The position numbers and the translations under genes were made by a program. From positions 1 through 64,000 of the forward strand of contig NZ_JAJSOK010000014.1 in assembly GCF_021283305.1 (NCBI RefSeq): a DNA stretch of 64,000 bases, read 5' to 3'. Source of the stretch: Pseudonocardia kujensis. Lineage in GTDB: Bacteria > Actinomycetota > Actinomycetes > Mycobacteriales > Pseudonocardiaceae. The notes beneath the pieces are model-generated. The model worked only from the letters and a program-made list of their open reading frames with translations. It searched no databases and was not told the origin of the DNA. Positions 17,427-26,134 of the stretch are shown here, piece after piece (position 1 is the stretch's first letter; every line of letters begins with the position of its first letter).

Positions 17427-18101
17427 TCAGTCGATCTCGAGTAGGAAGTCGACGACCCGCAGGAGGTGGGCCCGCATCGCGGTCTCGACCGTGTCCGGGT
17501 CTCGGCGGCGCAGCGCCGCGAGCACCTCGCGGTGCGCCGCGACGCGCTCGGCGAACACGTCCGGTCGTTGCTGCATCTGCTGCAGCGATCGCGCCCGGCG
17601 CTCGGCGCCGAACAGCGAGACGCTGCCGATCAATCCGTCGACCACGGCGTTGCCCGCTGCCTCGGCGAGGATCTCGTCGAAACGGTGCGCGGCGCGCTGC
17701 TGAGCAGCGGGATCCTCGCCGACCGGGTTCGCGATCTGCTCCACGATCTCCGCGAGTCGGTCGAGGGTGGCGTCCGTGAGCCGGGTGGTCGCGAAGCGGG
17801 CCTGGGCGGCCCGCAGGACGACCTCCACGTGCATGAGTTCGCGCAGTGCGCGATCGGAGTGCTCGGCGACGGCGAGCCGACGCGGACCGAGCCGGACGAT
17901 CAGCCCCTCGTGCTCCAGCCTCCGCAGGGCCTCGCGGATGGGTGTCGGCGACACCCCCAGCCGGGCGGCCAGACCTCGCTCGGTCACCCGCTCCCCCGGT
18001 GTGAACAGCCCGGTGGCGATCCCCTCGCGCAGGGACGCGTACGCGCGCTCGGCCAGCGATTCAGGCTGTTCGAGCTTCTGCAGGTCCCTGGGGACGCTCA
18101 T
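17427..18101 (-). CDS. GntR family regulator, FadR/FCD subfamily
   Basis: 224 aa. The winged helix is at residues about 17-80 (LAERAYASLREGIATGLFTPG, then LGVSPTPIREALRRLEHEGLI), followed by an all-helical FCD ligand domain with metal-binding-type residues (HRFDEILAEAAGN, AAHREVLAALRRRD). FCD regulators commonly sense carboxylates such as lactate, malonate or citrate. ATG at 18101 was kept because it directly precedes the HTH. A TTGCTATAGC box lies 27 bp upstream, and the same box occurs twice upstream of the CitMHS gene, so this protein probably regulates both promoters. Confidence 0.9.
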   Translation of the reverse strand: MSVPRDLQKLEQPESLAERAYASLREGIATGLFTPGERVTERGLAARLGVSPTPIREALRRLEHEGLIVRLGPRRLAVAEHSDRALRELMHVEVVLRAAQARFATTRLTDATLDRLAEIVEQIANPVGEDPAAQQRAAHRFDEILAEAAGNAVVDGLIGSVSLFGAERRARSLQQMQQRPDVFAERVAAHREVLAALRRRDPDTVETAMRAHLLRVVDFLLEID

Positions 18102-18127
18102 GCGGACTCCTCACGACACCTCACAAC

Positions 18128-18137
18128 TTGCTATAGC
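18128..18137. promoter_or_regulatory. Candidate GntR operator TTGCTATAGC
   Basis: TTGCTATAGC contains the perfect 8-bp palindrome GCTATAGC (18130-18137) and is A/T-rich in an otherwise very GC-rich setting. It lies between the CitMHS stop and the GntR start, so it can act as an internal operator. On the minus strand the same bases offer TATGCT or TATAGC as a -10 element. Confidence 0.5.
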
Positions 18138-18149
18138 ATAGCCCAAGCC

Positions 18150-19496
18150 TCAGCCTAGCGGGACGACACCGGTAACCACCGCGGTCATCAACATCAGCAG
18201 GGAGACAAGCACCGCCCAGGGCAGGCCCTTGCGCTGCAGGTCGGCCAGGCTCACGTCGAGTCGCCCGACCAGCAGATACAGGGCGGGCACCAGTGGACTC
18301 AGGACGTGCACCGGACCACCGACGAGCGCCGCTCGCCCAACCTCCGCCGGCGTGAGCCCGTGCGCGGCGCCCGCCTCGGCGAGCACGGGCAGGACCCCGA
18401 AGTAGTAGGCATCGTTGGACAGTACGAAGGTCAGCGGCAGGCTCACGATCCCGACGAGCAGGCCATACGCGCCGCCCCAACTGGCCGGCATGACCGCGAC
18501 GAGTGCCTGGCCCATTGCGTCGACCATCCCGGTCCCCGCGAGCACGCCGACGAACACCGCTGCCGCGAACACCATCGTGACGACCGGGATGACTGCAGGC
18601 GCGAAGCCGGCGACCTGCTCGCCCTGCGCTTTCGGGCTCGGGAAGTTGACCAGCAGCGCGATCGCGAAGCCGGCCGCAAAGAGCACCGCCAGCGGCCAGA
18701 CCTCGAGCACCACACCGACCATCAGCAGCACGGTCAGCAGGGCGTTGAACCAGATGATCCTCCGGTGCCGCGGCGCCCGCTCGGGCAGGATGCCGGCAAT
18801 GATCCGCCCGTCATCACCGCTCACCGCGTCGGGTCCGGTACCGGAGCCCCCACTCCCGACGCCCGCGCCGACCGGCACGGCAGTGCGCAGCCGGCGGCGC
18901 TCCCGGCGCCCCAGCAGGTACGCGACGCCGAACAACGCCACCGCACCCACGATCATCGATGGGATCATCGGAAGGAACAGCGTCGCGGGATCGAGATCGA
19001 GCGCGGCCGCTGCCCGCGTGACCGGGCCGCCCCACGGGGTGAGGTTTGTGCAGGCCACCGCGAGCACGAGCAGTACCGCCAGCACCACGCGGGACATGCC
19101 GAGCTGGTTGTAGAGGGCCAAGAACGCTGCGGCGACGATGAGGATCGTGGACGAGCCGTCGCCGTCGAGCGACACAACGAGGGTCAGCGCGACCGTACCA
19201 AGGGTGATCCGCACCGGATCGGCCTTCGAGAAGCGCAGGATGGCCCGCACGACCGGGTCGAACAGGCCGACTTCGATCATCAGGCTGAAGAACATGATCG
19301 CGAAGACGAGGAGCAGCGCGGTCGGCGCGAGGGACTTGACCCCGTCGACCACGTACCCACCAAGATTCGCCGCCTGACCTGCGATGATGCCCGCCGCGAG
19401 CGGGAGCACGATCAGACCGACGACCGGCGACAAGCGCCTTGCCATGATCAGGCCGATGAAGACCGCCACCATGGCGTAACCAAGCACGGCAAGCAT
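18150..19496 (-). CDS. CitMHS family citrate/carboxylate transporter
   Basis: 448 aa, about 12 hydrophobic helices with a charged central loop near residues 215-260. The family opening MLAVLGYAMVAVFIGLIM, RRLSPVVGLIVLPL and the SLDGDGSSTILIV motif are characteristic of CitMHS (metal-citrate:H+ symporters), related to GntP. It would import a citrate-like acid, often as a metal complex. Start: ATG at 19496 matches the family N-terminus and has GGGAG upstream; an ATG at 19541 lacks a ribosome site, and the still longer frame reads into unrelated DNA. It is the first gene of the minus-strand set CitMHS-GntR-AtuA-DUF4387. Confidence 0.87.
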   Translation of the reverse strand: MLAVLGYAMVAVFIGLIMARRLSPVVGLIVLPLAAGIIAGQAANLGGYVVDGVKSLAPTALLLVFAIMFFSLMIEVGLFDPVVRAILRFSKADPVRITLGTVALTLVVSLDGDGSSTILIVAAAFLALYNQLGMSRVVLAVLLVLAVACTNLTPWGGPVTRAAAALDLDPATLFLPMIPSMIVGAVALFGVAYLLGRRERRRLRTAVPVGAGVGSGGSGTGPDAVSGDDGRIIAGILPERAPRHRRIIWFNALLTVLLMVGVVLEVWPLAVLFAAGFAIALLVNFPSPKAQGEQVAGFAPAVIPVVTMVFAAAVFVGVLAGTGMVDAMGQALVAVMPASWGGAYGLLVGIVSLPLTFVLSNDAYYFGVLPVLAEAGAAHGLTPAEVGRAALVGGPVHVLSPLVPALYLLVGRLDVSLADLQRKGLPWAVLVSLLMLMTAVVTGVVPLG

Positions 19497-19536
19497 GAGC
19501 ACACTCCCGACGATGGAAGAAGATGCACCGCAATCT

Positions 19537-19560
19537 GCCATAGCAAACGCGCAATAGCAA
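19537..19560. promoter_or_regulatory. Two tandem candidate GntR boxes upstream of the CitMHS gene
   Basis: Read on the minus strand, TTGCTATGGC (19537-19546) and TTGCTATTGC (19551-19560) are two copies, 14 bp apart, of the 9-of-10-identical box found before the GntR gene (TTGCTATAGC at 18128). Their spacing and location 41-64 bp upstream of the CitMHS start fit an operator cluster. Confidence 0.5.
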
Positions 19561-19653
19561 TCGCACCTTCGAACGGCGCATGCTCGCCGGAGCCTGGCGG
19601 TGCGCGGCAATCCGGGCCACGACAGCCGGCCGTCTGGCTCATCCGTGTCCCAA

Positions 19654-20168
19654 TCACCAGTGGGCATCAGAGATGGGCAAGTGCGAGGAAGGATATTTCG
19701 CGGCACGGCGATGAGGCAGCGGTGGCATGGCGCGGGTGGTACACCAGGCGGTGAAGTCGGCCCAGTCGCTGGTGCAGGCGCCCCAGTCAGGTTCCCGGCG
19801 CCGGTACGGTCCACGATCACGAGCAGGACCTGGCGGGCTCCGTCGGGGAGCTGCTCGGCGAACACGTGCGGATGCGCGCGCCGCAGCCCGTCCCAGGCCG
19901 AAGTGCTCAGGTAGAACGGGGTGCGCTGGTGGCGCAGCAGGATCCGCCACCCGTAGCGAGTCTCGCCCACCTCCCGCAGCTCCCCGAGCTGCTCGCCCCC
20001 GGAGAGGAGCCCCGCCTTCTGCCGGCGTCGCTCGGCTAGCCGGGGGTCGGTGTCGAACCAACGTCGCACGTCTGCGGTGATCGCCTTGCGGTCCTTGCGC
20101 AGGTGGGCGCCGGCCCTCCGGTTCTCTTCGACGGCGAGATCCGCCAGGGTGCCCCGACCCTGCGGCAC
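19654..20168 (-). pseudogene. Decayed coding remnant, possibly mobile-element derived
   Basis: The minus strand holds coding-looking peptide (e.g. ITADVRRWFDTDPRLAE, YGWRILLRHQRTPFYLSTS, WDGLRRAHPHVFAEQLPDG) that loses its reading frame near 19800. In another frame it continues as SDWADFTAWC and similar, which resembles the core-binding end of a tyrosine recombinase. There is no proper start or end, and the frame runs open into the CitMHS gene. I do not recognise the first part. It lies beside the recombinase pseudogene at 20237-20983, so both may derive from one element. Confidence 0.35.
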
Positions 20169-20236
20169 CTGGGAGAGCCTGCGGCGGACGATCCGTCAGG
20201 AGTCGCACGTGAGACTGGCACGCCGGCGGCCCGGGC

Positions 20237-20983
20237 ACCCGTGAACATGTCCAGCGGTTCCTCTACTGGTGTCGCGGGCAGCGGCTCACCGGCAAGGTCG
20301 AACTCCCGCGCCGCGACAACGACAACCCGCAGCTGATCGGTGAACACGCCCGATCTGGAGATCATCCGCTCGCTGCTGCTCCACGACGAGCTGGGCAACA
20401 CTCCCCTACCGCATCGCCGGCTGCTTGATCACTCTCTTCGGGCAGCCCGCCGGGGAGGTCGTCGCCCTAACCCTCGCCGACCTGGCCGAGTCCGACGCCT
20501 TCTCACCGGAGCTACGACTACGCCTTGGCAAGCAATGGATACCCGTTCCCGAGCAGCTCGCAGCGCTGATCCGCCTTCACCTCAAGCACCGCGCCAACAC
20601 CAACACCGCAGCCAATGCGCAGTCTCGATGGCTGTTCCCCGGTCAGGTCCCCGGCGAGCACCTCAGCCGCACGACCCAGCTCGCCGCCCGGCGTGGCGGC
20701 CGGGATCCCGGTTCGCGCCGCCCGGAATACCACCTGGCAACAACTCGTCCGAGAAGCACCGCCCCAGGTTCTCGCCGACGCCCTCAACATCAGCCCCGCC
20801 ATGGCCATGAAGCACGCACAACGAGCGGGCGCGGACTGGGCGCGCTACGTCAGCACCAGCCTTCACCAGCGACGATCCGTCCCCGACGAATACGTCGCCT
20901 TGCCAGCTAACCTAAAGAGGAGTGCAGACGCTGCGTCGTTGCACGGAGCGCTCGTCACCCAGCTGCTCCTGATCACGGCATAG
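20237..20983 (+). pseudogene. Frameshifted tyrosine recombinase (XerD-like) pseudogene
   Basis: Pieces of one actinobacterial integrase-like protein appear in order but in different frames. TREHVQRFLYWCRGQRLTGK with PRRDNDNPQLIG is in frame 2 from 20237, DLEIIRSLLLHDELGNT is in frame 3 to about 20400, LPYRIAGCLITLFGQPAGEV onward is in frame 1 to about 20700, and RNTTWQQLVREAPPQVLADAL with PAMAMKHAQRAGADWARYV is in frame 2 to about 20870. At least three frameshifts make it inactive. The intact family is usually found in transposon or genomic-island contexts. It marks the left edge of the low-GC segment that follows. Confidence 0.65.
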
Positions 20984-21167
20984 GGCCAGCGTTGCGCCCA
21001 AGGTGGCGGCACATCCCCGACGCGCACCGATGCCAGATCCGGCGTTCTTCGGGGTCGAGCGCGGCCCACTCGATGCGGAGCAGTGCCCCGTCAGTCACGG
21101 GTCGTGTGTACGACCATGCGTCGAGCGCCATGCGATCGAGTAGCTCGGCTGGGACCGGTGCTCTCAT
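20973..21167 (-). CDS. Hypothetical small protein
   Basis: 64 aa from ATG at 21167. The peptide MRAPVPAELLDRMALDAW, then RIEWAALDPEERRIWHRCA, has the composition of a real soluble protein rather than a shadow frame, but no ribosome site is evident and I recognise no family. It could equally be the tail of a larger decayed gene, since the open frame extends to 21299 with unconvincing sequence. Confidence 0.3.
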   Translation of the reverse strand: MRAPVPAELLDRMALDAWSYTRPVTDGALLRIEWAALDPEERRIWHRCASGMCRHLGRNAGPMP

Positions 21168-21315
21168 CCAAGTCGGAACATCACCCCGCGATCCGGCGGT
21201 CGCTGCCTCCGGGTTTTGACACCGGTCAGGCAAAGCGGTCGGCAGTCTTGACGATTTGCCCGTAGCACAAGCGCTGGCACCACATGAATCATGAGTCAAG
21301 CGTCAGTAGCGACGC

Positions 21316-21338
21316 CATGTCAAACGGATGGTGACATG
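21316..21338. promoter_or_regulatory. Inverted repeat CATGTCA-N9-TGACATG upstream of APC permease
   Basis: Perfect 7-bp arms (21316-21322 and 21332-21338) separated by 9 bp, in the 350-bp non-coding region before the permease start at 21513. The spacing, about one helical turn and a half centre to centre, is typical of a dimeric regulator site. The rest of 21168-21512 shows no gene and has markedly lower GC. Confidence 0.45.
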
Positions 21339-21512
21339 ACGACTACCGATTTGCGTTCTTCCCTCAGCGAAGCTGATTCGAGCAATGCGGTTGCGGGCGA
21401 GAGATGACCGAAGCGGTCTCGAAGCTATCTCGAGGACTCGGCTTAGATGCCACTCAGAGGAACGAGATCCAACCAGCCAATTGACTGCTGACAGTCCCGA
21501 GAGAAGGCCCTC

Positions 21513-22982
21513 ATGAGAGAAACACCATCCACCACAGATTCGGACAAGCCTGCACAGACGACCGACGCGTCGTCCGGCGCGGCCTTGGGTGGCAACCTCG
21601 GTGTTGTCCAACTACTTTTCACCATCCTGGCTTTCAATGGACCGCTGACGGTCGTAGTGGGCATCGTCCCGCTCGTCATCGGATACGGAAACGGGTTGGG
21701 TGCGCCCGTCGCTTACCTCGTGGCGGCCCTCGTCGTGGCAACTTTCGCCGCCGGCTTCACCAAGATGGCTCGGCACGTCGAAAACCCCGGGGGGTTCTAC
21801 TCCTTCGTCGCACTAGGCCTGGGACGCCGCGCCGGCTTGGGTGCTTCCTTTCTCGCTCTTGTCTGCTACTATCTGGTCCTCCTCGCCAGTTACGCGTTCA
21901 TCGGTATCACCGTCGAATCGGTCGTGCGCGACACGTTGCACGGTCCATCGATCTCGTGGTGGGTCTGGGCACTGGTCGCCCAGCTCACGGTCGGCGTTCT
22001 CGGGTACTTCCGCCTCGATATCTCCGCACGATTCTTGATGGTGCTGATGGCGGGTGAAGTACTGATCATCATCGCCTACGACGCAGCCGTCGTAGCCAGC
22101 GGCGGGTCGGAAAGACTCACGGCGAGCTTCCTAATGTCCTCGAACATCACCTCCGGGTCGGCTGGCCTCGCTCTGCTCTTCGCCATGCTTTGTATGGCGG
22201 GCTTCGAGGCGACGGTCATATTCCGGCAGGAGGTGCGCGCCCCCGAGCGGACGATTCCGCGCGCTGCCTACGGATTCATCGCGACGGTCGCCGTGCTCTT
22301 CGGCATCACCGCTTGGGCTGTCACGCAAGCGCTGGGAGATAGGAGTGCCGTGGCGGCGACCGCGACCGATCCCGTCGGTTCCTTATTGGGAACCGTTCGG
22401 ATCTACCTCGGTGCGGTCGGATTGGACCTTGTCTCGGTCCTGCTGGCCACGAGCATCTTGGCCGCCCTGGTCTCGTCGCACAACATCCTGAGCCGGTACC
22501 TGTTCAGTCTCGGGGTGGACGGAATCCTCCCAGGCGCTGTCGGAAAGGCGCATCGGCGGCACAAATCTCCCCACCGTGCCTCAGTCACCGTCAGCATCGT
22601 CGCGTTCATCGGGCTACTGCCGTTCATGATCTTCGATGACACCCCGGCGACCCTGTACGCCAAACTCTCGGGTGCCTTCGGCTACTCATTCGTGCTTCTG
22701 CTCGCCTGCACTGGGCTCGCGATCCCGGTATACCTGAACCGCGTTCGGCCAGCCAGCGTGACGGTGTGGCACCGCATTGTCGCTCCAGTCCTGGCGCTTG
22801 CTGGAATGGCGATAGCGCTGTACCTGGCGACCGACAACATTGAGCTCCTGATAGGAGCGGGCACTTCGGTTATAGTAATCCTGATGGTGATCGTTTATGG
22901 ATCCTTCGTTCTTGGGTTCGCCGTTGCATCCGTCTTTCGGCGCACCAAGCCGGACGTTTTCGAGCGAATCGGGCGGCAGTAG
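21513..22982 (+). CDS. APC family amino acid permease
   Basis: 489 aa with about 12-14 hydrophobic helices. It shows the APC superfamily core: an N-terminal hydrophilic tail of about 30 residues, then VVQLLFTILAFNGPLTVVVG, a TM3 region HVENPGGFYSFVALGLGR (the PGG-Y motif), and GFEATVIFRQEVRAPERTIPRA in TM6-7. It imports an amino acid or amine by proton or Na+ symport. ATG at 21513 is preceded by GAGAGAAGG. Codon use and base composition are much less GC-rich than flanking genes. The downstream flavoprotein oxidase suggests an N-methylated or secondary amine as cargo. Confidence 0.88.
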   Translation: MRETPSTTDSDKPAQTTDASSGAALGGNLGVVQLLFTILAFNGPLTVVVGIVPLVIGYGNGLGAPVAYLVAALVVATFAAGFTKMARHVENPGGFYSFVALGLGRRAGLGASFLALVCYYLVLLASYAFIGITVESVVRDTLHGPSISWWVWALVAQLTVGVLGYFRLDISARFLMVLMAGEVLIIIAYDAAVVASGGSERLTASFLMSSNITSGSAGLALLFAMLCMAGFEATVIFRQEVRAPERTIPRAAYGFIATVAVLFGITAWAVTQALGDRSAVAATATDPVGSLLGTVRIYLGAVGLDLVSVLLATSILAALVSSHNILSRYLFSLGVDGILPGAVGKAHRRHKSPHRASVTVSIVAFIGLLPFMIFDDTPATLYAKLSGAFGYSFVLLLACTGLAIPVYLNRVRPASVTVWHRIVAPVLALAGMAIALYLATDNIELLIGAGTSVIVILMVIVYGSFVLGFAVASVFRRTKPDVFERIGRQ

Positions 22983-22997
22983 ACCGACCGCCCCGGT

Positions 22998-23016
22998 GGT
23001 CGCCGTAGAGGCGACC
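22998..23016 (+). terminator. Hairpin after the APC permease
   Basis: GGTCGCC (22998-23004), loop GTAGA, GGCGACC (23010-23016): a perfect 7-bp stem 15 bp after the permease stop, with two further pairs beyond one mismatch. No T-run follows. It may attenuate rather than end transcription into the oxidase gene. Confidence 0.45.
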
Positions 23017-23051
23017 TCCGAACAAAATCCACTAACGACAGAAAGTCGCCA

Positions 23052-23264
23052 ATGTACCTTCATAGCCCTTCGATAGTCGTCAGGCGCGACGCTTCCGGAT
23101 CAGGAGCGACGACCGCCGCAATGGTCGCGGCCGGAGCACCCGTATACGTCCTTGACCCGGAGATGTCGATCGCCGGGCTGCGGAGCACGCAGGCGATCAC
23201 CTGCCTCACCGTCGACGTAGATGCACTTTCCAGTTTTCCGGGAGGCTTCGTTGACCGAGTTTGA
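23052..23264 (+). CDS. Short ORF overlapping the oxidase start, unknown
   Basis: 70 aa from ATG at 23052, peptide MYLHSPSIVVRRDASGSG... ending FPGGFVDRV. Its stop (23262-23264) lies 11 bp inside the oxidase gene that starts at 23251, so translation could be coupled. No domain is recognised, and the upstream AGAAAG is a weak ribosome site. It may be a leader peptide or a chance frame. Confidence 0.3.
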   Translation: MYLHSPSIVVRRDASGSGATTAAMVAAGAPVYVLDPEMSIAGLRSTQAITCLTVDVDALSSFPGGFVDRV

Positions 23265-24411
23265 CGCTGAGGTCGGGGTTGTCGGGGTCGGGACCGTCGG
23301 CAGCATGGCCATGATGGAGCTGACCCGGCGCGGCTGCAGCGTTCTAGGCTTCGAACGCTACTGGGGAGTGCCCCACGACCAGTCGGCCTACGGAGGAGAG
23401 AGCCGCCTCTACCGCTCGATCCCTGTTCTGGAGCTGGGAGCCGGCGACGTGCGGATCGCTGCCGACAGCTATGCCGCTTGGCGGCAACTGGAATCGGCAA
23501 CCGGGCACCAGTTGCTGGTGGAATGCGGCGGCCTGGTGATCGAGCCTGCCGGGTCGGCAGCGATCGACAGGCTCCTCGGTCTCGTTTCGGCGGGAGCCAT
23601 CCGTGCAGAGCAGCTGAGCCACGAGGAAATGCGCGTGCGATACCCACAGTTCGTTCTGTACCCGGAGGACCGGATCGTCTTCGATCCGCGAGGCGGGTGG
23701 CTCCGTCCCGAGCTGGCTGTGGCGGCCGCCGTCCGACTCTCGACTGCGCGTGGCGCAAAAGTCCTGACCAACACAGAAGTCACCGGTTGGGACAGCGACC
23801 GAACCGGCGTGACGGTCAGGACCGCTGGGGCTGAATACCGCGTACGCAAACTCGTGGTCTCCCCAGGCGGCTGGGCTACAGAGTTGCTGCCCGGCCTAAA
23901 GGCCGACGCCCAGCGGGTCGTAATGGCCTGGTACACGCCCCGGACCGCAGAGGACGCCGCACTGTTTGGGCCGGATCGCTTCCCTTCCTTCACAAGAACT
24001 CATCACGGAGAGTTTTCTTTCGGAGGGCCGACTCTCGAGGGCAGCATGGTCAAGATATCCGGCGCATACAGCGAAGTTTGGGGTCACTCGGAGAAGGTCG
24101 ACCAACTCGACCGGACTGTTGCAACTGCCGATCTCGCTCCCGGTCGCCGGCACCTGCCACAAATTGTTCGCGGACTCGACCCGACCCCCGCTAGAACAGG
24201 AGTGTGGATTGAGTCGACCTCACATGACGACACCGCCATCGTCGGGCACTGGAAGGACGATGAGCGCGTCATCGTCGCCACGTCGTTCTCGGGGTACGGA
24301 TTCAAGATCTGTCCGGTGATCGGCAGCATCGTTGCCGACTTGGCGACGTCGGGGACCACTCCATACGACATCTCGCACATGAGCCCCGGCAGGTTCAACC
24401 GTCCAATGTAG
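23251..24411 (+). CDS. FAD-dependent amine oxidase, sarcosine/N-methyltryptophan oxidase-like (DAO family)
   Basis: 386 aa, the usual monomeric sarcosine oxidase length. The FAD-binding start VGVVGVGTVGSMAMMELTRR is present, although the motif reads GVGTVG rather than GAGxxG, with FERYW after it and the FAD-pyrophosphate region QSAYGGESRLYR. The C-terminal SGYGFKICPVIG matches the conserved SGxGFK segment. In monomeric sarcosine oxidase the flavin is attached to a Cys in a KTCxY segment; here the equivalent reads RTGVW, so covalent attachment is unlikely. Start: TTG at 23251 with GGGAGG 5 bp upstream is preferred over an ATG at 23221 with no ribosome site. It would oxidise an N-methyl amino acid or amine, releasing H2O2 and an aldehyde. 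Confidence 0.8.
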   Translation: MTEFDAEVGVVGVGTVGSMAMMELTRRGCSVLGFERYWGVPHDQSAYGGESRLYRSIPVLELGAGDVRIAADSYAAWRQLESATGHQLLVECGGLVIEPAGSAAIDRLLGLVSAGAIRAEQLSHEEMRVRYPQFVLYPEDRIVFDPRGGWLRPELAVAAAVRLSTARGAKVLTNTEVTGWDSDRTGVTVRTAGAEYRVRKLVVSPGGWATELLPGLKADAQRVVMAWYTPRTAEDAALFGPDRFPSFTRTHHGEFSFGGPTLEGSMVKISGAYSEVWGHSEKVDQLDRTVATADLAPGRRHLPQIVRGLDPTPARTGVWIESTSHDDTAIVGHWKDDERVIVATSFSGYGFKICPVIGSIVADLATSGTTPYDISHMSPGRFNRPM

Positions 24412-24436
24412 CCCATTCCCGAGTTCGAGTCGATGG

Positions 24437-26134
24437 CTACCGAGCGCGTGCGGCCCAGTTCCTCAGGGTCGGGCCGTTGCCGACCATGAACTTCTCGGCC
24501 TCGGAGTCGTCGATGTAGGCGGCGACTCTTACAGCGATATTTAGGCCAAGCAGAGTTTCGGCGTCCGCGAGATCCACGCCCAGCACGGATTCGATTCGTG
24601 AGATTCGGTAATAGAGTGACTGGCGCTCTATTTTTAACGCGCGCGCGGTGACTGATTTGTGGCCCCCGCATCGGAGGAACTCGCACAACGTCTCGAAGAG
24701 GCGCGTGTTATTCGTGGCGTCATAAACTCGAAGTGCCGAGACCCGGTGGTGAGCGAATCGCACGTACTTTGGATGATCCCTCACGACCCAGAACAAGTGC
24801 TCGAGGTCAAGCAGCATAGCGTCGTGCCACAGCTTCGCCGGCCCGCTAAGCGCCCCGGGCATGACGTCGAGCGCCGTGCGTAGACCGCTGATGATGCCGT
24901 CCCATGTGTATGCTGGCGGGCCGACACACACGACTGCCGCCCCCGAGTCGCCCATGCGTCTCTCCGCCGCTGCGGCGATGATCTCCGAGAATTCTTCGGC
25001 GGCGGGCGCGCGCTCGTCTGGGCTTCGCATCCCGAGGACCGCATACGTGGGCGCGGTCAGCCGGTCGGGCCCAATCAGTACGTTGGTGCGATGGCTGCGA
25101 AGCTCGCGGACAACGTCACGCCAAAGAGATTGCCACGCGCGGTCCTCCTCCGCGACTGGATTTCCCTGAGAACGTCGAGCGCGCCGGATGACTACGGGGA
25201 CGCCCAGGCTTGCCTCCGAAGACAGCTGCAGTGACAGGTCGAACTCCAGTGCGTCGGTGGCATCGAGCCTGCCGTCGACAAGCGCGGCAAGGATGCCTCC
25301 GTCGCGAGGCCTCTGGTGTGAATGCTCAAGTGGGTTTCGCGAATCAACGATGGCGACGTGAGTAGCCAGGGCCTTGAGCGCGACTCGATCACTCTGCAAC
25401 GGCATACCCGCTGTGTTGAGGACGACGAGCCGGCCTGCCGGGGAGCCGTCTCGCGCTTCGACCTCGGCTTCGGTCGCCGTGACCTCGCCATCGGACTGAT
25501 GCGTGTAGGCCTGCCAGGCAAAACGCGCCTCACGCTCGGTGCAGGAGGGCGGGAAGCCGTAGTCGATGCCGCCTCCATCGTGCTCCAGGAAAACGGGCCT
25601 GCCTAGTTCGTGCGCCGCGGTCATCAGGAGTTCGCGGTGCCCCGCCCCTCGTGCCAAGCTGGCGGTCAGCGCCTCCTGGAATGCCAGGATTCGGCGCGTC
25701 GCGTCGTAGTCGTAATTGACGATGGAGGTGTGGATCGCCTCGGTGATGTCCACAAAGCGCACTGGCGCGCTGAGCTCGACGAGCGGAATGGCGTTGCGCA
25801 GGCACGCCTTGATCAGTCCTGGGGGCGTGGCCTTCAACACCGGGCCTAGTTCGATCACGAGACCGGCTACGCGACGCTCGGCCAGTTCGTTGCTGAAGGT
25901 GTCGAGCTCGGCATCCCCGCAACCGAGTGACATACCGTGAGTGAGCAGCAGCTCGCCCCCATGGATCAGGGAGGCGAGATACCGACCCTCGACCACATGC
26001 ACCCAACGGATCTCGTTGGTGAGATTGGCGTCGCCCGACAGCACTCTGGGGCTGCCCCGGGCGAGCTCGGGAAGCGTGAGGGCATCGCCGACCGTGATGG
26101 CCCCGTCCAGCGCCCTACCGGCTCCTCTCACCAC
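24437..26134 (-). CDS. PucR family transcriptional regulator (first)
   Basis: About 565 aa. The N-terminal PucR domain covers the first 130 residues (ITVGDALTLPELARG, RWVHVVEGRYLASLIHGGE, GLVIELGP, IPLVELSAPVRFVDITEAIH). A central GGDEF-like region follows, and a C-terminal helix-turn-helix has the family pattern RALKIERQSLYYRISRIESV followed by LADAETLLGLNIAVRV. PucR proteins regulate purine, amine or amino acid catabolism. The start is uncertain: GTG at 26134 or 26131 places the PucR domain near the N-terminus as in the paralogue at 33079, whereas the longer frame to 26512 is unconvincing. It is convergent with the oxidase gene and divergent from the serine hydrolase, so it could regulate the island genes. 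Confidence 0.82.
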   Translation of the reverse strand: MVRGAGRALDGAITVGDALTLPELARGSPRVLSGDANLTNEIRWVHVVEGRYLASLIHGGELLLTHGMSLGCGDAELDTFSNELAERRVAGLVIELGPVLKATPPGLIKACLRNAIPLVELSAPVRFVDITEAIHTSIVNYDYDATRRILAFQEALTASLARGAGHRELLMTAAHELGRPVFLEHDGGGIDYGFPPSCTEREARFAWQAYTHQSDGEVTATEAEVEARDGSPAGRLVVLNTAGMPLQSDRVALKALATHVAIVDSRNPLEHSHQRPRDGGILAALVDGRLDATDALEFDLSLQLSSEASLGVPVVIRRARRSQGNPVAEEDRAWQSLWRDVVRELRSHRTNVLIGPDRLTAPTYAVLGMRSPDERAPAAEEFSEIIAAAAERRMGDSGAAVVCVGPPAYTWDGIISGLRTALDVMPGALSGPAKLWHDAMLLDLEHLFWVVRDHPKYVRFAHHRVSALRVYDATNNTRLFETLCEFLRCGGHKSVTARALKIERQSLYYRISRIESVLGVDLADAETLLGLNIAVRVAAYIDDSEAEKFMVGNGPTLRNWAARAR

